Source: Cupriavidus sp. UYMMa02A
GTDB lineage: Bacteria; Pseudomonadota; Gammaproteobacteria; Burkholderiales; Burkholderiaceae
Reading direction: 5' to 3'
Assembly: GCA_001725945.1 (NCBI GenBank)
Contig: LRMT01000232.1
Location: 1 to 52,533 of the forward strand
DNA: 52,533 nucleotides
Below are positions 9,626 to 18,101 of the stretch, piece by piece. The notes under the pieces were generated by a model, which was given only the letters and a program-made list of their open reading frames with translations, had not been told where the DNA came from and did no database searches. Position numbers and translations under genes: made by a program. Position 1 is the first letter of the stretch, and each line of letters begins with the position of its first letter.

Positions 9626-10299
9626 GCGAGATGCTCCATCCCTTCCGTGACCACTCGATCGTGGTCAAACATGCGCCGGAACTACCCTCCCAATTGCTCG
9701 GGCGAGCCATGCGGCTGGGCGCAGCGACGTTGCATGAGGCCGCCGGTCGCATTGGCTCTTTGCCCCACGCGATCAAGCCTTCCGCTTCGTCGTTTCGGCT
9801 AGCTGGCGTCGCATTCACGGTGCATAGCCCACCGAATGACAACCTTTGGCTTCATCGCGCCCTGGCTGTAGCGAGACCCGGTGACGTTCTGGTCGTTTAT
9901 ACGAGCGGTCACTATGAGTCCGGATATTGGGGGGAAATCATGTCGACAGCCGGTAAAGAGGCCCGGCTGGGTGGACTTGTAATCGATGGGTGCGTCCGCG
10001 ACGGCGCGCTCCTTGAAGGCATAGGGTTTCCTGTTTTCTCCAGAGGTCTCAGCATTCGCGGCACAGGAAAAGATTTCGGGGCTACCGGATGGCTAAATCA
10101 ACCGGTCCTGATCGGTGACGTGCTCGTTGCACCCGGAGACCTGGTTGTGGGGGACGTCGACGGTGTGGTCGCGATACCGCGAGGGCTCGTAGAAAATGTT
10201 CTGGATGCAGCCGAGGACCGAGAGCGAACCGAGCGCAACGTACTTGCTCGACTCAATGCAGGTGAGACTACTCTGCGGGTGTTTGACCTCGATCGCTAA
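9622..10299 (+). CDS. RraA-like/LigK-like aldolase or decarboxylase paralog 3
   Basis: 225-residue RraA-fold protein with the most canonical aldolase-like motifs of the three: YWGEIMSTAGKEA, GLVIDGCVRD with the Arg-Asp pair, and APGDLVVGDVDGVVAIPR. The N-terminus is longer and has AMRLGAATLHEAAGRIG in place of the usual substrate-proximal helix. It begins in an ATGA overlap with paralog 2. Its end TAAGGAG supplies the ribosome-binding site for the following dehydrogenase. It is the best candidate in this trio for 4-carboxy-4-hydroxy-2-oxoadipate aldolase activity, although this is inference. Confidence 0.85.
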   Translation: MSEMLHPFRDHSIVVKHAPELPSQLLGRAMRLGAATLHEAAGRIGSLPHAIKPSASSFRLAGVAFTVHSPPNDNLWLHRALAVARPGDVLVVYTSGHYESGYWGEIMSTAGKEARLGGLVIDGCVRDGALLEGIGFPVFSRGLSIRGTGKDFGATGWLNQPVLIGDVLVAPGDLVVGDVDGVVAIPRGLVENVLDAAEDRERTERNVLARLNAGETTLRVFDLDR

Positions 10300-10312
10300 G
10301 GAGATGGGAATC

Positions 10313-11422
10313 ATGTTGTCGAAGCCGCTTCGCGTCGGGGTCATCGGAGCTAATTGGGGAGTGAATCATATCGAGGCGTGGCGCGCCGTGCCCGGCGTCG
10401 TGGTCGCTGCGATTTGCACATCGCAGCGCAGCACTGCTGAAGCGGCGGCGCGGGAGCACGGCATACCTCGGGCGATTTGGGATCCGCATGAAATGTTGGA
10501 CGATCCGACGATCGATGTGATCGATGTTACCCCGCGTCCTAGCATTCGAGCTCCTCTGGCGCTGCAGGTCTTGCAGGCGGGGAAGCACTTGTTACAGCCA
10601 TTGCCCTTTGCGCTGAATCTTGAACAAGCGGGCACATTGCATGAGGAGGCGAAAGCGCAGGGACTCGTCGCCATGGTAGAGAACCTCCACCGGCACACGC
10701 CTGCGTTCCGGCAAGCGAAAGCGCTAGCGGATGAGGGGGCTTTGGGACGTATCTTCACCGTTCGCGGGCATGTCCGCACTGGGATTCTGTTGAACCCTTC
10801 GGCTGGCTATGTGTATAGCTGGATTACCGATGCGGACAGCGGTGCCAGCGCGCTTCGCAATTTTGGGGCCCATCTCTTGCACGCATTGATCTGGTTGTTC
10901 GGTGATATCTCTGCCGTTGCAGCGGATATCTCGACAAGTCTTCCGGAAATTTACTTCGCGGATGGATCCTCTAAGGTGAATGGTACAGCCGATTCGGCGA
11001 CCGTAATGACCCGCTTTCATAGCGGTGCGACGGGTTCCATCGATGTTTCCTGGTGCACGGCAGCAAGTGAAGGATTTTTAATCGACGTAGTGGGAGAGTT
11101 GGGGCGGTTGGTAATCCGCGCCGAAGGCCTTGGCCCGCAGAACGCGCGCCTTTGGTGGGCTGGGCGAGGCGATCGTGAACTGGCGCCGTTTCCGATTGAC
11201 GAGGACTACTGTGGCGTCCTTGGCCTCCCGTTGCGCGACGATCCGGATAGGCCAAGACGCTACCCGTTAGCGGCTATGTGTGCCGGCATGGCCAATGCTG
11301 TGCGTGACGGCGAGCTTGCCCATGCTCACCCTGATTTCGACGAAGCCTACACGGTTATGCGTGTGGTAGAGGCTGCCTATAAATCGGTTGAAATCGGTGG
11401 CTGGGTAAACGTGCCTAGGTAG
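10313..11422 (+). CDS. Gfo/Idh/MocA family oxidoreductase, LigC-like candidate
   Basis: 369-residue NAD(P)-dependent oxidoreductase with an N-terminal Rossmann start RVGVIGANWGVNH and the usual C-terminal alpha/beta domain. The start at 10313 is chosen because AAGGAG lies nine bases before it. Upstream in-frame ATGs lie inside the previous gene. In most family members the catalytic Lys sits in an EKP motif. Here the aligned stretch is HLLQPLPFALN, with no Lys. LigC, the 4-carboxy-2-hydroxymuconate-6-semialdehyde dehydrogenase of the same fold, also lacks EKP as I recall it. With LigB-, LigJ- and LigK-like neighbours, a semialdehyde dehydrogenase role is reasonable. It is the last gene of the densely overlapping block. 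Confidence 0.8.
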   Translation: MLSKPLRVGVIGANWGVNHIEAWRAVPGVVVAAICTSQRSTAEAAAREHGIPRAIWDPHEMLDDPTIDVIDVTPRPSIRAPLALQVLQAGKHLLQPLPFALNLEQAGTLHEEAKAQGLVAMVENLHRHTPAFRQAKALADEGALGRIFTVRGHVRTGILLNPSAGYVYSWITDADSGASALRNFGAHLLHALIWLFGDISAVAADISTSLPEIYFADGSSKVNGTADSATVMTRFHSGATGSIDVSWCTAASEGFLIDVVGELGRLVIRAEGLGPQNARLWWAGRGDRELAPFPIDEDYCGVLGLPLRDDPDRPRRYPLAAMCAGMANAVRDGELAHAHPDFDEAYTVMRVVEAAYKSVEIGGWVNVPR

Positions 11423-11666
11423 GAGTTCTGCGCCACGGGCGATGGAGTTCTGACTTACTGCGTGACGTCGGATTCTCGTTCGCTTGCATGGACTCCAGTT
11501 GTTGGAGACGCGGCGGCTTTGAGACTGATGTTCAGTCGACGCTATCGCGTGGGAAATTTCTTTCGATTTGCGTCAAGTAAATGAAAGCATACGCGCTGTT
11601 GCGGAAGTTCTACTGGGAGCGAGTGCGGCCAACACGAATCAATAACAAGCGTTTGCGAGACTTAAG
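11423..11666. other. Spacer between the main operon and the SDR pair
   Basis: A 244-base gap with no credible gene. GGAGTTCTG occurs twice, at about 11422 and 11446. No clear terminator or strong promoter consensus is seen, but this is the only gap in the cluster large enough to hold a promoter for the two downstream SDR genes. Confidence 0.5.
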
Positions 11667-12466
11667 ATGGATTTGCGACTAGCTGGAAAACGTGCTTTGG
11701 TTACCGGTTCGAGTAGCGGAATCGGAGAAGCCATCGTGAAAATGCTTGCGGCAGAGGGAGCGGAGGTGATTGTCCACGGTCGGGATGAGCCTCGCGCCAA
11801 CGCTGTCGCGGCGGCGATCCACAGAGAGGGGGGGCGATGCACCGTGGCACTCGGGGACCTTCAGACCGACGAGGGTGCGGAAGCGGTAGCTGAAAAGGCA
11901 CTGGTGGGCGGGACGGTTGATATCTTAGTCAACAACGCTGGATATTACGACCATTTATCCTGGACCGAAGTGAATGCCCAGCAATGGATCAAGACATATG
12001 AGGTTAACGTAGTGTCTGGCGTCCGGATGATTCAACGGCTACTGCCACAAATGCGTGCGCGAGGTTGGGGACGTGTCATCCAGATCGGCGGCGGCTTGGC
12101 ACAGCAGCCAATCGCCGCACAACCTGACTACAACGCGTCGCTGGCGGCTCGACACAATCTCGCGGTCTCCTTGGCACGCGAACTGAAAGGCTCAGGTGTG
12201 ACTTCAAACGTTGTTGCGCCTGGGGCAATCCGTGTGTCGGCAGTCGAGGAGATTCTCGCGAGCGCTGCTCTGAAATTTGGCTGGGGTCGAAGCTGGGACG
12301 AGATCGAGCGCGGCGCCGTCAATGACCTTGTACCTAACGATGTAGGGCGCCTCGGCTACCCGGAAGAAGTGGCTGCAGCTGTCGCCTACCTGGCGAGTCC
12401 GTTTGCGGATTATGTAAGCGGTGCGGTACTTCGAGTGATGGCGGTCTCAACCGTTCGATTTGCTAG
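11667..12466 (+). CDS. SDR-fold protein lacking the catalytic Ser and Lys, 3' frameshift
   Basis: SDR-fold protein of about 266 residues with TGSSSGIG, NNAG and the long C-terminal helix. Beside its neighbour's ITSR...YGGAK, this one has IGGG...YNASL. The usual catalytic Ser is Gly and the YxxxK lysine is Leu, so classical SDR chemistry looks doubtful. The uncorrected frame ends at 12500 with an untypical tail. Inserting one G near 12438 gives the standard end RVDGGLNRSIC and a TAG at 12464-12466, which I take as the true stop. A perfect hairpin follows directly. It may be a non-catalytic partner of the next SDR, or specialised for another reaction. Function unknown. Confidence 0.7.
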
Positions 12467-12483
12467 CTTGAACAACTCAAGCT
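12465..12483 (+). terminator. Short perfect stem-loop after the SDR stop
   Basis: AGCTTGA and TCAAGCT form a perfect seven-base stem around the loop ACAAC, directly overlapping the corrected TAG stop. No T-run follows, so it may be a weak terminator, a processing site or an mRNA stabiliser rather than a full rho-independent terminator. Confidence 0.4.
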
Positions 12484-12548
12484 GTTGTGTGGGTCAGTGA
12501 GCATCAGCCTATCAATAACGCAGGTTACTACGTAAGTTTGGAGCACAC

Positions 12549-13354
12549 ATGGATCTGAATTTGACTGGGCGGAACGCCCTAGTTACCGGCAGTACGTCCG
12601 GCATTGGGGCGGGTATTGCAATCGCGCTGGCGCGTGAAGGGGCAACAGTCGTCGTCCACGGCCGCTCCGAGGCGCGCGCGAAGTCAGTGGTTGAACAGAT
12701 TGTTGAGGCCGGCGGTAAAGCTCACTATGCGTTGGGCGATCTGGGCAACGATGACGGCGCGAATGCTGTGATTGAACAAGCGCTCGGGGCGGTGAAGAAG
12801 ATCGACATCCTCGTCAACAACGTGGGCGGTCCAGTTGAAGGCAAGGTGTCATTCTTTGACACCACGCTGGGCGAGTGGGCTGATTCTTATAATGGCAATG
12901 CCTTGGCCGCGGTGCGGATGATCCAGGGCCTAGTTCCGGCGATGAAGGCGCGTGGCTGGGGGCGGGTAATCCAGATCACTTCGCGAAACGCGATCTCCCC
13001 GCATGCCAACATGCCGTCGTATGGTGGTGCAAAGGCGGCCATGAACAACTTCACGCTGGGGCTTTCGAAGGAACTCGCATTCACGGGGGTGACTTCGAAC
13101 GCGTCATGCCTGGCCTCATCTATACGCAGCAACTGGATCACTTCTTGCGGGATATTGCGAAGCACCAAGGGTGGGGCGAGGATCTTGAAAGGGCGAAGGA
13201 ACACCTACTCAAGAATATGGTGCGGCAGACCGTCGAACGATTGGGCGAGGTCAACGATATTGCCAACTACGTATGCTACGTTGCCAGTCCACTCAGCGAT
13301 TTCATGACGGGGAGCATAGTGCGAATCGATGGGGGATCGACACCGACCCTGTAA
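12549..13354 (+). CDS. Short-chain dehydrogenase/reductase, one frameshift
   Basis: SDR of about 268 residues with TGSTSGIG, NNVG, a catalytic Ser in ITSR, YGGAK and a C-terminal RIDGGSTPTL. The frame changes near 13095 at TSNA/VMPGLIYTQQ and one missing base explains it. The N-terminal 60 residues closely resemble the preceding SDR, so the two are tandem paralogs, but this copy keeps the complete catalytic set. It ends the catabolic region. The reaction is not identifiable. A role in oxidising a hydroxyacyl or dihydrodiol intermediate is plausible. Confidence 0.8.
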
Positions 13355-13488
13355 ATCATGGGGTGTGGGACACGTCCCGTAATCCGGGGGGCGACAGAGG
13401 CGTCTGGGAGTGATTCCCCCCAATGAGATTGAGGGATGGCCAGGATTTGCGAATATCTGAAGCTTGAGGTATGGAAGAGGTTCTTTGG

Positions 13489-13551
13489 GTTAGCGGCCGC
13501 GACCGCGTGCGTATAAACGGGACCGTGGGAGGACAGTCCGCGACCGCTAAC
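13489..13551. repeat. 63-bp element bounded by 13-base inverted repeats
   Basis: GTTAGCGGCCGCG at 13489-13501 is matched by CGCGACCGCTAAC at 13539-13551, an inverted repeat with one mismatch around a 37-base interior. An A-run starts two bases after the right arm. It could be paired ends of a lost mobile element, a small hairpin RNA or a protein-binding site. It sits at the boundary between the catabolic cluster and the remnant-rich region. Confidence 0.5.
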
Positions 13552-13667
13552 TAAAAAAAAAGTTGTGCTAAACCGCTCCACGGGCGAGTGTCTATGGAGA
13601 CCGAGCCAAAGCGGGGCGAAGCCCAAGGCTCCCGCTGTGAGGCCAAAGAGTGACCTAGAATGCGCGG

Positions 13668-13890
13668 ATGGTTTCCGATCCCCGGTGTGCGAGCTCCGTC
13701 CTTCCACTCCGCATCACGGTGCACAGCTTGAGCCCGCGGGTCTGGCAACGTCCGCTCATTCCCGAGAACATGACGGTGGGACAATTACACGAGGTCGTCC
13801 AGGCCGCCATGGGCAGGACGGATGATCATCTGCACCAGCTTATCATTCGCGGCCAGCGATACAGCGAAGCCCGCGAGGGTGCGCTGCAAT
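13668..13890 (+). pseudogene. pRiA4b ORF-3-like protein, N-terminal fragment
   Basis: The translation contains SPRVWQRPLIPENMTVGQLHEVVQAAMG and HLHQLIIRGQRY-type sequence, which I recognise as the start of the plasmid pRiA4b ORF-3 family (LSPPVWRR, then LH, then WTDxHLH). It breaks off after about 60 residues and the rest of the roughly 180-residue domain is missing, so this is a remnant. A related fragment in the same orientation lies near 16940. Confidence 0.6.
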
Positions 13891-14050
13891 TTAGCTCTAA
13901 ACCGAATGGCTCATCTCCTCCAGCAAGCAGACGCTCGTCGACTCGCGGCAATGTACCGAATGGGACATGAGTACAAGCCGGAGGCGAACATCAAGGCGCC
14001 GAATTTGCTGGAGTACGCGGCTATCTAACGATAAGGGCCTGCAACCTTGC

Positions 14051-15473
14051 TTAAGCGATTGCGCCGAGCACCGACTTCGGCTCTAGAAACGTTTCCAGCC
14101 CGAACGTGCCGTACTCGCGTCCGATACCCGATTGCTTGAAGCCGCCGAATGGTGCAGCGGGCTCGTGCGCAAGCGTGTTGACGAGCACACGTCCCGCTTC
14201 GATTCTTGATGCCACCTCGCGTGCACGCTCGACATCCGATGAGAGCACATAGGCCTGGAGGCCATAGAGCGTATCGTTGGCAATCGCAATCGCGTCCTCG
14301 GTGTCGCGGTACGCGATGATCGAGAGCACCGGACCGAATACTTCTCGCGCGCATGGTCATGTCGTTCGTCACATCGCTGAACACGGTCGGGCGGACGAAC
14401 CAGCCTGCCTCGACACCGTGCGGCCGCCCTTCGCCTCCCGCGATTAGGCGTGCGCCTTCGTCCATTCCGATGCGGATATAGCGCTGCACCCGGTCCCATT
14501 GCTTCTGGCTGACCATCGGGCCGATGCTCGTGCGAGGATCGCGTGGGTTGCCCGCCTGAATGCCCGCAACGGCTTCCACGACGCGTGCCTCGAAGTCCGC
14601 GCGTCGCGACTCCGGCACCAGAATGCGGGTGCCGGCGATGCACGCCTGGCCGCTGTTCATGAATCCAGCCTGAAGCGCGATCGGCACGGCTTCGTCAAAG
14701 TTCGCGTCATCGAGTACGATCACCGGTGACTTGCCGCCGAGCTCCAGCGTCACACGCTTGAGCGTGTCCGCAGCGGTGCGCAAGATGGTCTTGCCAACAG
14801 GCGTCGAACCGGTGAACGATAGCTTCGCAACGTCGCGGTGCGAGCTGATCTGCGCGCCAACCGTTTCGCCACGTCCCGTCACGATGTTAAACACGCCCTG
14901 CGGTAGCCCTGCTTCGTGCAATGCCTCGGTGACGACACGCGTTTGGATGGCGCTCATCTCGCTCGGCTTGAGGACGGCCGTGCAGCCTGCGGCGAGCGCC
15001 GCGGCGAGCTTGCCGCAGATGAAGCCCGCATCGCTGTTCCAGGGCGTGATAAGCCCAGCGACGCCGAGGGGTTGCATCACCACTTCGGCAGTTCCCGCGC
15101 GGCGGGTGAAAGAATAGTCCTCCAGCACCTTGGCCGCTTCCAACAGCACGTCGCTCGCGTGCTGCGCCATCCACCGCCCTCGCGACGCCGGTGCGCCATA
15201 CTCCTCAATGATGGCTTCGAAAAGTTCTGCCTCCTTCGCCACGACAGCCTCGTGCATTCGCTTCAGCATGTCAATGCGCTCGTGCTTGTCCGTGCGAGAG
15301 AATGCCGGGAACGCGCGCTTCGCGGCAGCGATGGCATCGCACGCATCCGCCTCGTCGGCCAGACGCACGCGGCCGATCACCTGCTCGGTCGCTGGATTGT
15401 AGAGGTCGAAGAGCTCGTTGCCGTGCGGCCTGACGAACGCCCCGTTGATATAGATTTTGTCGATGATTTGCAT
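14051..15473 (-). CDS. NAD-dependent aldehyde dehydrogenase, one frameshift
   Basis: Aldehyde dehydrogenase of about 474 residues starting MQIIDKIYINGAFVRP. It shows ITPWNSD, FTGSTPVGK, the general-base Glu in LELGGKSP and the nucleophile Cys in NSGQACIAGTR. The C-terminal part (FGGFKQSGIGREYG) lies in a different frame, entered near 14340 where the FGPV motif is disrupted, so a small indel is likely. It is divergently transcribed from the LysR gene with a 99-base spacer, the usual layout of a LysR regulator and its target. It oxidises an aldehyde to an acid; the substrate is unknown. It appears to be a self-contained module within remnant sequence. Confidence 0.85.
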
Positions 15474-15537
15474 CGCTGCTCCAGACGACTTTGCGGATAA
15501 CACACGATAGACTGCTGACATTCCGCTGACTAGCCGT

Positions 15538-15556
15538 ACAATCAAGGATGGGTTGT
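15538..15556. promoter_or_regulatory. Possible LysR-binding dyad in the aldehyde dehydrogenase/lysR spacer
   Basis: ACAA-N11-TTGT forms a short dyad in the divergent spacer, ending 16 bases before the LysR start codon. LysR proteins usually bind a spaced dyad near their own start and autoregulate. The match is short, so it is tentative. Confidence 0.3.
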
Positions 15557-15572
15557 TGAGTAATTTGGGACA

Positions 15573-16537
15573 ATGAAGACATCGGGCCTTGGTGAACTGG
15601 AAGCCGTGCTGGCGGTCGCGCGTCATCGCAGTTTCCGCGGGGCGGCAAACGAATTGGGCGTGTCGACCTCCGCGCTCAGTCATGCAGTGGCGGCGCTCGA
15701 AGCGCGCATCGGCGTGCGGCTTTTCAATCGTACGACGCGCAGCGTGTCGTTGTCGGAAGCCGGCGGGCAATTCGTGAGCAGCGTTGCGCCCGCCCTGTCG
15801 ATCATCCGCATCGCGCTCGAGCAGGCCGGCAGCTTCCGCGACACGCCATCTGGCACGCTGCGCATCAATACCTCGGTGGGCGCCGCAAATCAGGCGATGC
15901 CGGTCTTCATCGCATTTCTGCAACGGTACCCCGAGATGAAGCTCGATATCGTCACGGAGGGGCGATTGATCGATATCGTGGTCGAAGGGTTCGACGCAGG
16001 CATCCGCCTCGCTGAATCCGTACCGCAGGACATGGTCGCGGTGCCCTTCGGCGACAGGCAGCGGTTTGCGGTCGTCGGCAGCCCCGCATATCTTGCGCAG
16101 CACAAGGCGCCGCGCACGCCCGCCGATCTCAAGGCTCACCGTTGTATCCGAAGCCGGATGCCGAGCGGGGCGATCTCTCATTGGGAATTCGAGCGGCGTG
16201 GGGAAACGGTGCGCATCGACGGCGACGGCGCGCTGACGCTCGACGAACCTGGTCTGATGCTCGAGGCGGCACGCGCTGGCCTTGGTCTCGCGTACTTGAC
16301 TGAGTGGACCGTCGGCACGGACCTGGAAGCAGGCACGCTCGTGCGGGTGCTGGAGGACTGGACGCCGCCACTCGACGGCCTGTGCCTCTACTACCCTGGC
16401 CGGCGTCACGCGCCGCGGGGCTGCGTGCATTGATCGAGATGATTCGTGAACACGCTGACGCGCAACGCGAGCGCGCTGCAGTCAAAAAAGCGCCGCTCAT
16501 CGACATCGCATGGCCGGCGGCGCTGAGGCTATCTTGA
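15573..16537 (+). CDS. LysR-family transcriptional regulator, 3' frameshift
   Basis: LysR-type regulator with an N-terminal winged helix (SFRGAANELGVSTSALSHAVAALEARIG) and a C-terminal inducer-binding domain. In the uncorrected frame it ends at 16433 with a truncated GRRHAPRGCVH. A one-base shift in the GC-rich run near 16417 restores GLRALIEMIREHA and extends it to 16537, about 320 residues, more typical of the family. It is divergent from the aldehyde dehydrogenase gene and is presumably its regulator. The effector is unknown. It ends close to a Tn3 transposase remnant on the opposite strand. Confidence 0.85.
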
Positions 16538-16935
16538 CAGGCAACGCAAGGCTTCAGTGTCAACCAGGCCGTAAGGGGTCTGGGTGTTAGGCATGGCGCG
16601 GTTTCCGAACGGAGTAGGCGGGGTAGCGAATAGGCTGTCGCGGATCCAAGCTTCGGGAATCCGCTCAAGGTTTAACTCGTAGTCGCCAAAGCGCTTGATG
16701 TTGCTGGTGAGATAGGGGCTGAGAAAGCTGATGTCGTCCACGTCGACCTTGATGCCTTCCTTCTCCATGTCGCAAAGCGCCTGCATCATGTCGGCGGTGT
16801 TCTGCAGGATCACTGCGGAGGCGATCAGATCGTTGTAGCGCAACCGTTTCTGCTGCTCGTCGGGATCATTCACTGCCAGCACATCGCCGCCGAACGAGAA
16901 CCACTTGGCAAAACCATTGATCCTGGGCCGGCGAT
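16529..16935 (-). pseudogene. Tn3-family transposase, C-terminal fragment
   Basis: The minus strand encodes about 135 residues matching the C-terminus of Tn3-type TnpA. A KWFSFGGDV segment leads to NDPDEQQKRLRYNDLIASAVILQN, then LSPYLTSNIKRFGDYELN. Everything upstream of this part of the protein is missing and replaced by unrelated sequence at about 16935. It is a relic of a Tn3-like transposon and may mark how the aldehyde dehydrogenase/LysR module or its neighbours arrived. Confidence 0.75.
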
Positions 16936-17013
16936 CTCCGTCCTTCAACTTCGAATCGCTCTGCGCGGCCTGAGCCCGCCGGTTTGGCGACGCGTCCTCG
17001 TTCCCGAGCATGG
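16935..17013 (+). pseudogene. Second pRiA4b ORF-3-like fragment
   Basis: The plus strand reads VLQLRIALRGLSPPVWRR followed by VLVPEHGTLG, the N-terminal signature of the pRiA4b ORF-3 family. About 25 residues remain before the similarity stops. It is similar at nucleotide level to the fragment near 13690 (both begin CTCCGTCCTTC and share CCCGAG) and has the same orientation. It abuts the Tn3 relic. Confidence 0.5.
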
Positions 17014-17049
17014 GACGCTCGGGCCTACGCGACAAGGTCGACCGGTGGC

Positions 17050-17272
17050 TGACTTGGATCATCGCTTTGACCGTCAGACCGTCAATGATCGGTTGCGAGA
17101 GCTCGAGGGGTAGACTGGTCGACCGAATTGGATGGCCGAGCATAGCTTCCCGGTCCCGGAGAGTGCCCCCAGTACCGGTGAGAGACATCAAGCGTCTGCG
17201 CCGCTTGCTTCAGAGAGCCAGTTTCGCGCAGCGCCTTAAGCAGTTCGAAAATCTTGCCATTGGCACTGAGGC
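17050..17272 (-). pseudogene. ModE-like winged-helix regulator fragment
   Basis: Directly after the HD-domain gene on the minus strand come GKIFELLKALRETGSLKQAA and LDVSHRYW, then, in another frame, GTLRDREAMLGHP. These match the DNA-binding helix-turn-helix of ModE-type regulators (ETGSLxxAA, SYRxxW). There is no start codon of its own and the protein breaks off, so it is a fused remnant. Confidence 0.5.
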
Positions 17273-17931
17273 TTAACCCCACCGCGAATTCAGCATGATG
17301 CTGCACACATTAACGCGCTCAAAGCTCGGATCCTTGTACGCAAGGAAATCATCGTTGAAAGTGCCAAACGTGGTGCTTGGACGATGCTTCATGCCGGCGT
17401 AGAAGGCGTCGATCATCTTGCTGGAAAAATCGGCGCCGCGTGGGTAAGCGTCGACCACTGCCGTACGCTGTTCGAACGTGAACTCTTCGAATCCTCGCCC
17501 GGTCACATCCATCCCCGCTCCAGCTTGCACCAGCGCAACTTCCCCGTGCATGTGTTCGGGGATTCCAGGCGTCGTGTGGAGCGCAATGGCAGTCCAGACC
17601 TTCTCTACGTCCGCCTCGCTGATATGTTGGCTGCGCAGAAAGTCCCGCGCGACGTTTGCGCCATCCACTTCGAAGCGCAGCTGGCTTTCCGAAAATTTTC
17701 GGTAAGGCCAATATCGTGGAACATGGCCGCCACATAGAGCAGCTCCGGATCGAACTCAAGGTTCTTTCGTTTCCCTAGTAGCGCGCCCCACAGGTACACG
17801 CGCGTTGAATGGTTAAAGAGCAACTCGCTTTCAGTGTCGCGGATGAGTTGGGTCACCTCACGCGCCAGCTGGCTGTCAGGGATTACGACGTCAAAGGATG
17901 GTTTCGTCGACACAGGTTTATCTCGCTTCAT
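17273..17931 (-). CDS. HD-domain protein, cyanamide hydratase-like, copy 1 (frameshifted)
   Basis: HD-fold metalloenzyme of about 220 residues. It shows LIRDTESELLFNHSTRVYLWG and AAMFHDIGLTENF, giving the His...His-Asp metal site, then ALHTTPGIPEH and MKHRPSTTFGTFNDDFLA. The layout recalls cyanamide hydratase-type HD proteins. The start at 17931 is set by alignment with the second copy at 20668. The frame changes near 17695 at NFRK, and one base mends it. The C-terminus (SIMLNSRWG) runs into a ModE-like remnant, so the last residues may be lost. It is divergent from the MocR regulator with a 170-base spacer. Substrate unknown. Confidence 0.65.
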
Positions 17932-18101
17932 GTGCTTACTCGAGCAGTACAGGGCTCGCGGACCGTCCGGGCTCCGGTGCTGCACGCGGGCGGCAGGTTC
18001 TGCCTGCGAACTGACGGGCCCTTCTACACCAAGGAAACTACTCTTCCCACGAGTCGTGAAACAGGCCCAAGATCGGGAAATTTGGATGTACCATCGCGCC
18101 C

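Noticed and set aside
13489..13560. Rho-independent terminator for the catabolic cluster
   Set aside because: The inverted repeat has a 37-base loop and is followed by A's rather than T's on the plus strand, so it does not fit a terminator of the plus-strand genes.
14025..16430. An 801-codon minus-strand open frame
   Set aside because: Only the part from 15473 down is a real protein (aldehyde dehydrogenase). The upstream half is the antisense of the LysR gene and has no family features.
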